A DNA stretch of 64,000 nt from Pleurodeles waltl. Its lineage: Eukaryota > Chordata > Amphibia > Caudata > Salamandridae. Of this stretch, positions 23,207-33,599 are shown one piece after another. The first letter of the stretch is position 1. Every line of letters begins with the position of its first letter. Both the position numbers and the translations under genes were made by a program. Below the pieces are notes generated by a model. That model saw nothing but the letters and a program-made list of their open reading frames with translations, searched no databases and had not been told where the DNA came from. Where the stretch lies: the NCBI RefSeq assembly GCF_031143425.1, contig NC_090446.1, forward strand, positions 1,026,057,066 to 1,026,121,065, read 5' to 3'.

Positions 23207-25435
23207 TGTTAGCATAAGAAATGGGCACTTTTATTTGTATGTAATCTGTCCAAGTAGGTACCACACTCCCAGTCAGGGTACGTCAGATAAACAACCTATT
23301 TTATCCTGTGCTCATCCTCTGGTATCTTGGGACAGAGCAGTCAGGCTTAACTTAAGAAGCAACGTGTAGTTGCGACACAGTGTGCACCACTTAAATTATA
23401 GTAACACAGCAAAAACCCACAAAAAGACTCCACACCAGTTTAGAAAAATAGGGCATATCTGAGACAAAAATGACAAAAATCCAATAATTAGACCTCAAGA
23501 TATGAATTTTGAAAGAATAAACTGCAATGTAGTACTTAAAAGTGAAAAGTGCTAAAAGGCTTCTTGAGGTCATGCTGGAGTGGGCTAAATCCAAAGTTCA
23601 GGGGGACCGTGATGGAGGGGAGGTCGTTTACAGGACCCAGCAGGACAAGCAAGCATCAGCTTCAAAGACTTGACGAGTAGGTTCTGATTCATCGCAATCA
23701 GGTAGATGTGTTGTCATCGAGCTTCGCAGCTGGGTCTTGCGTCTGCGTCGAACCGCTTTTGATGCAGGGTATATGCCTTCATCAAGCTGAGCACTGATGT
23801 CCACAGGTCAGCGCTGCATTATCATTGACTCGCAGCTGGGTTCTGCATCATCATTGAATCTGCACTGCATCGGCATTGGAGGGCAGTGTGTCTGTTTCAA
23901 GCGGCGCAACAACCTCAATGTGTTGATTTTTTAAGACAAACAGCTGCAGAGTCCACTCTCAAGGCCCAGGACTGGATTGGCACCTCTTGGCAGGGCAAGA
24001 CTCATAATGGTGGAGTCCAGCAGCTGAAGCAGAGTTGAGGGACATTTTGGATGACCCTGAGACTTCCAGAATAGGAGGCAAGCCAGCAAGCACTTAGAGT
24101 TACTTGCTTCTGCAGAGGATGTACAGAGTGAAGTACAGTGCTTTTCACTCCCAGGTAAGAAACAGCAGGCCAACACAGTAATTCAGTTGAGCAGAGTGGC
24201 AGTTCCTCCTGGCAGCACAGCAATCCTTCTTCCTGGCAGAATGTCCTCTGATCCAAACGTGTACTGATTTGGTGGTGTTTAGGGACCAGTACTTATACCC
24301 AGTTGAGCCTTTGCAGGGGGAGACTTCAAAGAGAGGCCTTTGAAGTGCAGACAATCCCTGCTCTTTGTTCCCTGAATCTAGAAACTCTACAGGGGTTTAT
24401 ACAGCTCTTTGTGTGGGGACAGGCCTAGCCCTATTCAGGTGTGTCAGTTCTTCCCTCCCATATAGCCCAGGATGTCCCATCAACCTGGATTTGGATGCAA
24501 ATATCACACCTCAGCTCCCTCTGTATGTCACTGTCTAGAGGGAATGCACAAGCCCCACCGTCACCCATCCCAGATGTGTATTCAGGGGCTGGTAGAGGCA
24601 CAGAATGGTTAAAGTAAGAAAATGACAACTTTCTAAAAGTGACTACTTCAGACTTTCAATTTAAAATGAGACTTCACCATAAATTGTGAATTTAAATTAT
24701 GAGTCCAGAGACACCAAACGCCAATTTCTATCTTTTCCCAATTAGACGTTACACTTAAAGGCTCCTTCAAGGTAACCCCAATGTTAACCTATGGGAGAGA
24801 TAGACCTTGCAGTAGTGAAAGAAATAATTAAGTAGTTTTTCACTACCAGGACATTTTAAACCGAAAAGTACATGTCCAACTTTTTAAATACACTGCACCC
24901 TACCCTTGGGGTTAACCAGGGCACACCTTAGAGATGACATATATGTAATAAAAAGGAAGGTTTGGTCCTGGCAAGTGGGTACACTTGCCAGATAGAAATG
25001 GAAGTCTAAAACTGCACACACAGGCTCTGCAGTGGCAGGCCTGAGACATGTTTAAAGGGCTACTCTAGCGGGAGGCACAATCAGAGCTGCGGACCCACTA
25101 GTAGCATTTAATTTACAGGCCCTAGGCACACAGAGTACACATTTACTAGGGACTTACAAGTAAATTAAATATGCCAATTGTGAATAAGCCAATATCACCA
25201 TGTCCTAGAATACAGAGCACCTGCATTTTAACACAAGTTAGCAGTAAAGTGCACAGAATCCTAATGCCAGCAAAAATGAAGTCAGAAAAACAGAAGGGCC
25301 AAAAGGCAAAAAGTTAGGGGAAACCAAACCAAGGATGCCAGGTCTAAGAGTGAGTCATGGTTCGGACTTGGGAAGCAATTGCATATATTCAACAACCTTA
25401 ATGTGAATACTTCACTTAATGATTGTTTTTTAATA
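23207..25435 (-). mobile_element. LTR-B, copy 2, about 2.23 kb
   Basis: Homologous along its length to copies 1 and 3: the CCAAGTAGG start region, CAGTCAGGCTTAACTTAAGAAGC near 23,338, CCACACCAGTTTAGAAAAATAG near 23,430, CAGTACTTATACCCAG near 24,287, TACATGTCCAACTTTTTAAA near 24,869 and ACTAGTAGCATTTAATTTACAGGC near 25,096. CCAGT occurs immediately before the TGTTAG at 23,207 and again at 25,436-25,440, after ...TTTTTTAATA. That fits a 5-bp TSD if the terminal C mutated to T. The LINE background resumes on the right, so this is a solo LTR inserted in the LINE. The exact right end is less certain than the left. Confidence 0.7.
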
Positions 25436-25440
25436 CCAGT

Positions 25441-25731
25441 GTGTCAGTGGACTTGAGATTAAGCTGACTTACTTTGCATGCTAACTCTGTCTTTTTCTAT
25501 GTTTGTTAACCTGCCCAACGAGCAACCAGCTGCTGAGGGGATCGTTTCTAAACTACAATTCACAAAATCTGATCTATGGACCAGTTGTAGCTCCCAAGTT
25601 TCCTGAAAAACACAGATGTGAAAGCCATCTACGAAAGTTACCCATTCTGTGTCTTTAAGTTCTGATATCAATCCTGAGATATTTGATGAAAGTATCTTAA
25701 TCTTTGTGTGGTTATCTAATACCTGATGCAT
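25441..25731 (-). pseudogene. LINE endonuclease N-terminal remnant
   Basis: A minus-strand frame begins MHQVLDNHTKIKILSSNISGL and contains ICVFQETW. In L1/Tx1-type ORF2 proteins the apurinic-like endonuclease starts with a '(L/V)(L/S)WN(I/V)(N/S)GL' strand and has the QETW motif, so this is its first 80 or so residues. Here the usual WN pair reads SN, and the frame stops before the later catalytic motifs. Same strand as the 18-19 kb C-terminal piece. After removing the insertions only about 2 kb of a much longer LINE is left, so most of the RT domain has been deleted. Confidence 0.72.
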
Positions 25732-25739
25732 TTGTGAAA

Positions 25740-27085
25740 TTCAGCATGGCTTCCCCTCACCCTTAAGCTCAGCAGTATCTAGTTGTATCACTAAATGCTC
25801 CCATGAGGTAGTATTGAAATGGTCTTCCCAGGCAAAGTCCCCCAGATCTTATCAACAAGTAACAATGTCTGAAATGCCTAATCCAATGAATTTCTTCATT
25901 TGCTAAAGAATCATTATCCTCCCTAGCTCCTTCTGACAGCCTAGCGACAGTGATCATATTCAATTTGATGTAATTACCCTTAAATGCCTCCCTCAGTCCA
26001 AGAGGCCCTCCTCCCCTATCTCCTACATATCCCTAGTATCTAACTCATGCCCTAAGGTAACTATAACTCACACAAGACCATCACTGTCTTGTCATCAATA
26101 GTGTTATTTAAAATGCTGTAGTGATGTTATCAATGATGTTATAGAACATATCGTGATTGATGTAATATGTAACTAGCTGTGCATGGCAAGGGAACAAGTT
26201 ATAGTTACCATCACCCTTCATGGTGAGAGTTGGTTGCAGGGTATGGCCCAACCCCAAGCCACGTAGATCTTTGGCTGTGTGCAGCATGTGGTTCCAGCAA
26301 AAACAGTTTAACAGATTTACACCAAATCACATAACGCATGCTTTCTGGATGAAGGTCTAGTTTCCTGCCAAATTTGGTGTAAATCTGTTCAGCAGTTTTT
26401 GCAACTTGCTTTCCAAAAATGTCTATGGAAAATGCTGTTCTGCTTTCCCTCTTATCTCATAACCGAGCTTACAGAACCTCTCTGGAATGCACTTCTGAGT
26501 TTAATGAAGACATTTATTGTTGTTAATTCCCCACCCACAAATTCCTGAGAGACGAAATTAGTAGATTGGAAGCACACATTCAAAAGTAGTTGCAGCAATG
26601 AAAGCAAAATATATCAAAGTACTTCTCAGTTGCAATGTACACAGCAAATATAGGTGAAGACATTTATAGCATAACTTCAAAGCAAAGCATAAAAGTCAAA
26701 ATTAATCACCGTATTAGCAAGTAGGGCCTATATTCAGCTTCATCTTTCTGGGGTCTGCAAGTTGATGACTCCGGTCAACTGCGAGAAAGAGATTCTCTAC
26801 CCAAACGGGGGACGGGCAACTGACGTCTAGTTCCCATCTGAAGTCAAGCAGATTCAAATCTAACTCACTGTAGCCCAGAGTCATCCTTAAAAGCAAACTC
26901 AGTGTGAGAGCCGAATAACCTTGGAGAGGGGCCAATTCTCCTGAGCTCACTCTCTCTCAGACTGGATTGCGAGATAAACACAAAATCTACATGCTCTTAT
27001 CAGCTAAGGTCTGGTGTGAAGAAAACAGCTTGGTCCATCTTGTGGAAAAACACAGCTTGGAAAAATACAGCTCATCTGTAATGTC
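25740..27085. other. No gene seen
   Basis: AT-rich sequence with short frames only. The segment near 26,230-26,450 (AGATTTACACCAAAT ... ATTTGGTGTAAATCT) contains a spaced inverted repeat and reads like an old dispersed repeat. Nothing else is identifiable. Confidence 0.45.
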
Positions 27086-27089
27086 TCAA

Positions 27090-27515
27090 CTGCAATGTCT
27101 AACTCCACGTTAAAGCCAATAGGCAGCTAATGTAAATATCAAATGTAATGTCTAATGTCATGTCAAAGCCAATAGGCAGCTAAACTGAATACAGAATGTA
27201 ATGGCTAATGCCGTGTCAAAGCCAATAGGCAGCTAACCTAAATATCAAATGTAATGTCTAATGTCTAATGTCATGTCAAAGCCAATAGGCAGCTAAACTG
27301 AATACAGAATGTAATGGCTAATGCCATGTAAAAGCCAATATGCAGCTGAGCTGAATACAAAATGTAATGGCTAATGCCATGTCAAAGCCAAAAGGCAGCT
27401 GAGCTGAATACAAAATGTAATGGCTAATGCCATGTCAAAGCCAATAGGCAGCTAAACTGAATACAGAATGTAATGGCTAACTCCATGTTAAAGCCAATAG
27501 GCAGCTAAACTAAAC
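27090..27515. repeat. 53-bp minisatellite, 8 copies
   Basis: The word AAGCCAATAGGCAGCT (allowing one change per copy) recurs at 27,113, 27,166, 27,219, 27,279, 27,332, 27,385, 27,438 and 27,491, with spacing of 53 bp except one of 60. The array ends about 10 bp before the Harbinger insertion at 27,526 and does not resume on the other side at 34,471. Confidence 0.93.
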
Positions 27516-27525
27516 AAAACATATA

Positions 27526-27800
27526 GGGGGTCATTACAACATTGGCGGTAAAAGCCGCTTATCGCCGTACAGAAGACCGCCAATACACCGCCGTGGCCGC
27601 GGAATTCCGCCACAGCTATTATGACCCACATCTCGGAATCCGCTGAAATTCAGACACCCACACACGTCCGCCACACCAAAGGTCAGTGATAAACTGGCAA
27701 AAACAAAACCTCCACCGTCACGCCAACAGAAACACACCCATGCTATTACGACCCACGAATCCACGCAGCGGTCTTTCAACCGCGGTATTCCATTGGCGGT
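27526..27800 (+). promoter_or_regulatory. Harbinger left subterminal region with GGCGGT/ACCGCC words
   Basis: GGCGGT or its complement occurs repeatedly, including near 27,543, 27,572, 27,584 and 27,795. The same word is dense in the right end (34,200-34,460). In characterised Harbinger systems the Myb-like partner binds subterminal repeats and brings the transposase. That these words are the binding sites here is inference. Confidence 0.45.
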
Positions 27801-27916
27801 ACACACCACCGCGCTCAAAATACACACACATCTCTAAAACACCGCCACATTGGACAATTCGAAATACACACACCTGATACAAATACAAACAACACTCCCA
27901 CACACCCAACACAATA

Positions 27917-27923
27917 TAAAACA
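27917..27923 (+). promoter_or_regulatory. Candidate TATA box for Myb-like gene A
   Basis: TATAAAA in a CA-rich leader, 206 bp upstream of the gene A start codon at 28,129. The placement suits a core promoter with a short untranslated leader. Confidence 0.45.
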
Positions 27924-28128
27924 CACACCCACATCACCCACAAACCCCGACGACCCAAAATCAGAGACGAAGGTGACAGAGAGAGAGCACAGCAATAGAG
28001 AACCCCACCACACAGAGGCACAAAACACCATCACCCACACAACATCCACGCACAATATTCCACACACCACTACACATCACCACACTCATCACCACATACA
28101 TCACCCCACACATCACCTACACCACCCC

Positions 28129-29655
28129 ATGGCACGCCAAAGACACCCCAGGTTTTCCGAGGAGGAGCTCAGGGTCATGGTGGAGGAAATCGTACGGGTA
28201 GAGCCACCGCTATTTGGATCACAGGTGCAGCACACCTCTATAGCCAGGAAGATGGAGCTTAGACGAAGAATCGTCGACAGGGTAAACGCAGTGGGACAGC
28301 ACCCAAGAAATCGGGAGGACATCAGGAAGAGGTGGAACGACCTACGGGGGAAGGTGTGTTCAGTGGTCTCCAGGCACAACATCGCGATTCAGCAGACTGG
28401 CGGCAGACCCCCACCTCCTCCCCTACAACTAACAACATGGGAGGAGCAGGTCTTGGCCATTATACATCCAGAGGGCCTCGGAGGAGTCGGTGGAGGAATG
28501 GACACTGGTAAGTCTAATCTGAACTATCAAATCCCCCACCCTACCTGCACGCTATCACACACCCCCACCCTCGCCCCCTCCCCTATCACTCCAACTCTTC
28601 ACTAATGTACTTATAACACAAGCCACCCATCCCAACACCAAGTCCTGCATGACACAACTAAGCATGGACACCCATCACTAAAGCATGCCCACTGCACATA
28701 CCCATAACATCCCCGAACCATCATCACACAAGCCCCTACACAGGAATGCTTGCACTGGAGTACACGCACACCCACCCCTTGCACACCACGACACACACAG
28801 ATGCAATAATCATGCTTTTATACCCCTGCAGGACCACTACCTAACGTCACCAGACAGGAGGGTCCAGACATTTCCACTCCACCCCCATAAGAGGCCCACA
28901 GTGATGACAGCAGCTCTGGCCAACTGGATCCAGATGACCAGCCCGGACCATCGTGGGCCTCGGGACAGTCGGTTCTCCTCGCACAGGCACAGCCCAACAC
29001 TGACCTTCCACCCTCTGGTAACACCAGCACAGCACCCACCCAGCGGGCCCATACCTCCGTACCCAGGACACGTCAGTCAGCTGTGTGTCCACCACTACAG
29101 GGAACCTAGGATAACCCACCACCCCAACAACAACAGGGATCTGGTGGCAGTGGTAGTGGGCACACGGTCCAGGGGACGGAGGCACAGCAACACAGGGGAA
29201 CTGGGAGGGCTGCCGTGCAACAGGGGGCGGACAGGCCAAGGGAACCCACTTTCCACAAGGCCCTCTCCTCCATCATGGGAGTATACCACCACTCCCAGGA
29301 GATGATGGCAATGGTCCTGGCCAAGTTTCAGGAGACCCAGCGCATGCAGTATGAACAGTATTTGGGGTTCAGGGAGGAGCTCAGAACTATCAGCTCCGCC
29401 CTGGGCACCATCGTAGGGGTGCTGAAGGACATACAAAAGACCATGAGGGACACCGTGGCACTCCAAGGGGCCCCTGACACTAGCATGGATGATGAACTGC
29501 CCACCACCTCCGCCGGCGCTAGTGGACAGGACACCCCACCACAGGACCACCACACCAGCACCCCACCCCCTGCAGCCGGAGAACCACCCCGCAAGTGGTC
29601 CCTGAGATCCAGGAACAGGACAGAGCAAGATGGCAAGACCCCCGCCAGGAAATGA
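28129..29655 (+). pseudogene. Harbinger Myb/SANT-like gene A, two exons, nearly intact
   Basis: Exon 1 (28,129-28,507) begins MARQRHPRFSEEELRVMVEE and carries a Myb/SANT-like helix set ending REDIRKRWNDLRGKV, followed by a proline patch and the WEEQVLAIIHPEG segment. A GTAAGT donor follows at 28,508. Exon 2 starts after CTGCAG at 28,831 or after ATAAG at 28,891; both keep the frame. It encodes an acidic Ser/Pro/Gln linker, then a conserved-looking helical C-terminal part (KALSSIMGVYHHSQEMMAMV ... KTPARK) ending at 29,655, for about 380-400 residues. One in-frame TAG (29,107) breaks it, and TAA at 28,888 also does if the first acceptor is used. A homologue lies at 59,810-60,152. Family role: DNA binding at element ends and nuclear recruitment of the transposase. 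Confidence 0.75.
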
Positions 29656-29841
29656 GACCACCCTGATTGTCCTCCCACTGTCCCACTTTGTAACCCTGTC
29701 CATATTGGAACCGCCCCAGCTCCACTTCCTATGCCCATATGGGCAATGCACCTGTGAGACTAATAGACTGGACTCTGCCATGGACATTCCTCCACCATCA
29801 CCCATCACCATTTTGCCACCGCCTCCAATACTTAGCACTTC

Positions 29842-29847
29842 AATAAA
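29842..29847 (+). terminator. Poly-A signal of gene A
   Basis: AATAAA lies 187 bp after the gene A stop codon and before gene B begins. Confidence 0.55.
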
Positions 29848-30210
29848 CACCCTTGAACCACAAAACAATCTGGAGTCAGTCTGTGATTTTGAAAATGTGT
29901 ATTAGCTATGACAGTGACAAAATCCGTTCTCAATAGTAATGTCAACATACCTATGTCACACATCACAAGTCCTCCCCCAGTACACGCTACTCTACGGTCC
30001 TCCAGACCAACAGGTAAGTACACAGGGAGCACGTTGTATGGGCTATGCCTGGGTGGAGAGGGCTGGATGTCAGTAGGAAGGGGGCAGAGTCCTGCAAGCA
30101 TGTAGAAGTGTGATTGCATGTGCCACATGGCAAGGGCAGGGATGTGGGTCACTCACTTCGACGGTGCTGTTGCTAATGACTTCTCTTCTTCCCCTGAACA
30201 TGTCATGTAG

Positions 30211-32262
30211 GTCAGCGCCCACCAGAAGAAGGATATTTGGCGTGCCATCGCCAAGGACGTCCCGACCCTGGGGGTCCACCAGAGACGGAGCACCCACTGC
30301 CGTGAAAGATGGGAGGACATTCGCCGCTGGAGCAAGAAGACAGCGGAGGCTCAGCTGGGGATGGCTTCCCAACGTGGGAGGGGTGCCCGTCGAACCATGA
30401 CCCCCCTGATGTTCCGGATCCTGGCGGTGGCCTACCCTGAGTTGGAAGGGTGCTTGAGGGCATCACAGCAGACACAAGGGGGTGAGTACACTCACATTCT
30501 CATGACTTTGCGCGCAGTGGAGTGGTCTGGGTGGGGGAGGAGGGCTGTGGGTTTCCCTAGGCCAGGGCGAGTTCCGTAGGCTAGGCCCCTCCGGAATCCA
30601 GGTCATGTGCCACTCCACCCCACCTCTGTAGAGTGCCAAGTACAGGTATACATGCCCCTGTCTCATCTATGTGGGTAGATGACACTCATAGCCATGTAGG
30701 CCATATCCCAGGAACTGCATCTGTAGAGGCCAAGAGCAGAGCGTAGTGCAGTGGGCTGCTGTGTCTGTATTGTCCGCCAACGGTAGCGGTAAGCCATGCA
30801 CTGTCTTTCTTCTGTTTCCCCACCCCTTCTTGTGCTCTCCCTGTCCTTTTGTGCATCAGCATCATCAGGCGGAGGTACAGTGGCACCAGAGCACGAGGGA
30901 GCTGCATCCCACATGGCCATGGAGGGCCACACCACGGACACAGAATACACCAGTGGGATGGAGGGCGACGGGAGCTTCACGTCGGTTACCGGATCAGCAA
31001 ACAGCGACACGGACTCGTCCTCCGATGGGAGCTCCCTTGTGGTGGCGGCACCATCTGTGCCCCCCACTTCTACAGGTACAGCCACCACCCCCCCTACCAG
31101 CACCGCCCTCCCAGCAGCCCCTCAGCCTTCGCTCCGTACCCGCTCATCCAGTAGGGTGGGCATCACCTTCGCCCCAGGCACCTCAGCCCCTGTCACCCCT
31201 GCTGCCCTCAGTGAGGAGGCCATTAACCTCCTCAGGTCACTCACTGTTGGGCAGTCTACCATTGTGAATGCCATCCAGGGTGTAGAAAGGGAGTTGCAAC
31301 ACACTAATGCATTCCTGGAGGGCATTCATTCTGGTCAGGCTGCCCATCATCGAACCCTGCAATCTCTGGCCTCAGCACTGATGGCCGCCATTGTCCTTGT
31401 GTCTAGCCTCCCCCCTCCAACTTCCTCCACCCAGACCCAATCCCCTGTACCCCAGCCTATCCCAAGCACACCATCAGACCAGCCTGCACATACCTCAACA
31501 CATAAGGGCAGCTCAGGCAAACATAGGCACCACACATACCACAGGCACTCACACAAGCATCACCCACATACAGACACACCAACATCCACTGCCTCCACTG
31601 TGTCCCCCTCCTCGTCGTCTCCCTCCTCCCTCCCAGTGTCGTCTACACTCTCACCTGCATGCACTACCACTACAGCCACTAGGACTAGCACCAGAACACC
31701 CAGCACCACACCCCGCTCACCTGCACTCACCACCCCCACTACCATTTACACATCCCCTGTGTCCTCTCCCAGTGTGTCTGTGACGCCCCCTCCCAAAGTA
31801 CACAAACGCGGACACCCACACACCCAACATCCATCCACCTCACGATAGCCTCCAGAACCTGCACCTGCACCCAAATCATCTAAAGTTACACCTCCTACAG
31901 CCACCTCCTCTTCCTCCACTCCCAGACCCCCTCCAGCTACCCGTCCCAGTGTTCGTCAGAAACTTTTCCTGAGCAATCTTGACCTCTGTCCCATCACCCC
32001 CACCCCTCCAATTCATAGGTCCCGTACTAGCACCTCAGCCAAAAAAAGTCCGGTACCAGTGGTGCGTGTTAGAGGTATGTGGAGTGCACCGGCCACCAGG
32101 GCAGCCAGTGTGACACGGAGCCAAAGCACTGCCAGTCCACCCCCTGTAAAGCACCAGAAGTTGGACAGTGCCCGACGGGAGAAGGTGAAGACTCCTGCCG
32201 GCAAAACCACCCACAAGGGTCCCGGGGGGAGTGTCGAGTCAGCTGTGACCCCTAAGTGGTGA
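30211..32262 (+). pseudogene. Harbinger Myb/SANT-like gene B (5' part of domain not found)
   Basis: Exon 30,211-30,481 (271 bp, after CATGTAG, before GGTGAGT) encodes AHQKKDIWRAIAKDV...STHCRERWEDIRRW, the second and third helices of a Myb/SANT-like domain different from gene A's. It joins in phase to 30,860-32,262 (acceptor GCATCAG at 30,859). That exon encodes an acidic Ser/Thr region, a helical stretch (LSEEAINLLRSLTVGQSTIV), a long His/Thr/Pro-rich tail and a basic C-terminus. One in-frame TAG at 31,846 interrupts it. The exon for the first helix was not found upstream, so the copy is probably incomplete. The homologous exon at 57,776-58,046 has exactly the same length and both splice sites. 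A role in binding element ends is inferred from gene A-type partners. Confidence 0.68.
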
Positions 32263-32354
32263 AGGGGCAGAAGAAGTCTCCAAAGTCTGGTAAGAGCAGC
32301 ACGGCGGAGAAGGCTGCCATCCTCCCCGCTGGCCAGGACGCCACTGCCAGCCCC

Positions 32355-32620
32355 ATCGTCACTGGTCCGGAGACCACCGCCAGAGTCAGTGCCCTGGAGG
32401 GCAGCACTATCGTCACTGGTCCGGAGACCACCGCCAGAGTCAGTACCCTGGAGGGCAGCACTATCGTCACTGGTCTGGAGACCACCGCCAGCGTCAGTGC
32501 CCTGGAGGGCAGCACTATCGTAACTGGTCCGGAGACCACCGCCAACGTCAGTGCCCTGGAGGGCAGCACTATTGTCACTGGTCCGGAGACCACCGCCAGC
32601 GTCAGTGCCCTGGAGGGCCC
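32355..32620 (+). repeat. 54-bp minisatellite, 5 copies
   Basis: The unit starts ATCGTCACTGGTCCGGAGAC and recurs at 32,355, 32,409, 32,463, 32,517 and 32,571, each 54 bp apart. 54 is a multiple of three, so it reads as an 18-residue repeat (IVTGPETTARVSALEGST) in the frame 32,256-32,648. That frame begins just after the stop of gene B, and I see no evidence that it is translated. Confidence 0.93.
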
Positions 32621-32697
32621 CGGCACCCACAGCCCCGCTGGGCACTGAGGGACCGTTATGCCACACCCCGCTGCACAGGTCACAGACAGCAAAGTCA

Positions 32698-32925
32698 AGC
32701 ACCGATGAACAGGGCAAAGCCCGCCATGGCAAGCACCGCTGAACAGGGAAGAAACGGCAAAGTCAAGCACCGCTGAACAGGGCAAAGACCGCCATGGCAA
32801 GCACCGCTGAACAGGGCAAGCACCGCTGAACAGGTCAGAAACGGCAAAGTCAAGACCCACTGAACAGGGCAAAGACCGCCATGGCAAGCACCGCTGAACA
32901 GGGCAAGCAGCGCCAACTCAAGCAT
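32698..32925. repeat. Short interrupted minisatellite
   Basis: AGCACCGCTGAACAGG is repeated about six times at 32,698, 32,735, 32,765, 32,800, 32,819 and 32,886, mixed with GGCAAAGACCGCCATGG spacers. Unit length is irregular. Confidence 0.85.
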
Positions 32926-33107
32926 CGTTAGCCCATGTGCGGCTGGGACAGTGACGGAACTGGGACCATCACGAGGAGCGTGATGCACTCTGGGCACCAG
33001 TCCCCCTCCAGAACCAGTGGAGAACTGCATCCACTACCTGAATCCTTCACAGGATGAAGCTCTCTGGGCACCAGTACCCCTCCAGAACCAGTGGAGACTG
33101 TTATCCA

Positions 33108-33590
33108 CTTGAGAGACTGTGGCTTTGCACTCCCAAGGGTGGTACAGTGGGCAAACCACCCACTGTAGAGACTTGAGAGACTGTGGCTTTGCACTCTCCA
33201 GGATTGATCAGTGGGCAACCCACCCACTGTAGAGACTTGAGAGACTGTGGCTTTGCACTCCCCAGGATGGTACAGTGGGCAACGCACCCACTGTTGAGAC
33301 TTGAGAGACTGTGGCTTTGCACTCCCCAGGATGGTCCAGTGGGCAAACCATCCACTGTAGAGACTTGAGAGACTGTGGCTTTGCACTCCCCAGGATGGTA
33401 CAGTGGGCAACCCACCCACTGTAGAAACTTGAGAGACTGTGGCTTTGCACTCCCCAGGATGGTCCAGTGGGCAAACCACCCACTGACAGACTTGTGAGAC
33501 TGTGGCGTTGCACTCCCCAGGATGTTATAGTGGGCAAACCACCCACTGTAGAGACTTGAGAGACTGTGGCTTTGCACTCCCCAGGATACA
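33108..33590. repeat. 64-bp minisatellite, 8 copies
   Basis: GGCTTTGCACTC recurs at 33,121, 33,185, 33,249, 33,313, 33,377, 33,441, 33,504 and 33,568: 64-bp spacing with a single 63. Each unit also has GACTTGAGAGACTGTGG and CAGTGGGCAA. The 335-codon minus-strand frame over it arises from the repeat. Confidence 0.94.
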
Positions 33591-33599
33591 TCAAAGGGC

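Noticed and set aside
27840..28128. CA-rich leader as part of gene A coding sequence (ORF from 27,850)
   Set aside because: The upstream residues are His/Thr-rich from CA repeats, and the second Harbinger copy also starts at the ATG equivalent to 28,129.
32013..32887. Two minus-strand ORFs of 211 and 239 codons
   Set aside because: They are the antisense of the end of gene B and of two minisatellites, with repeated peptides from the 54-bp unit.
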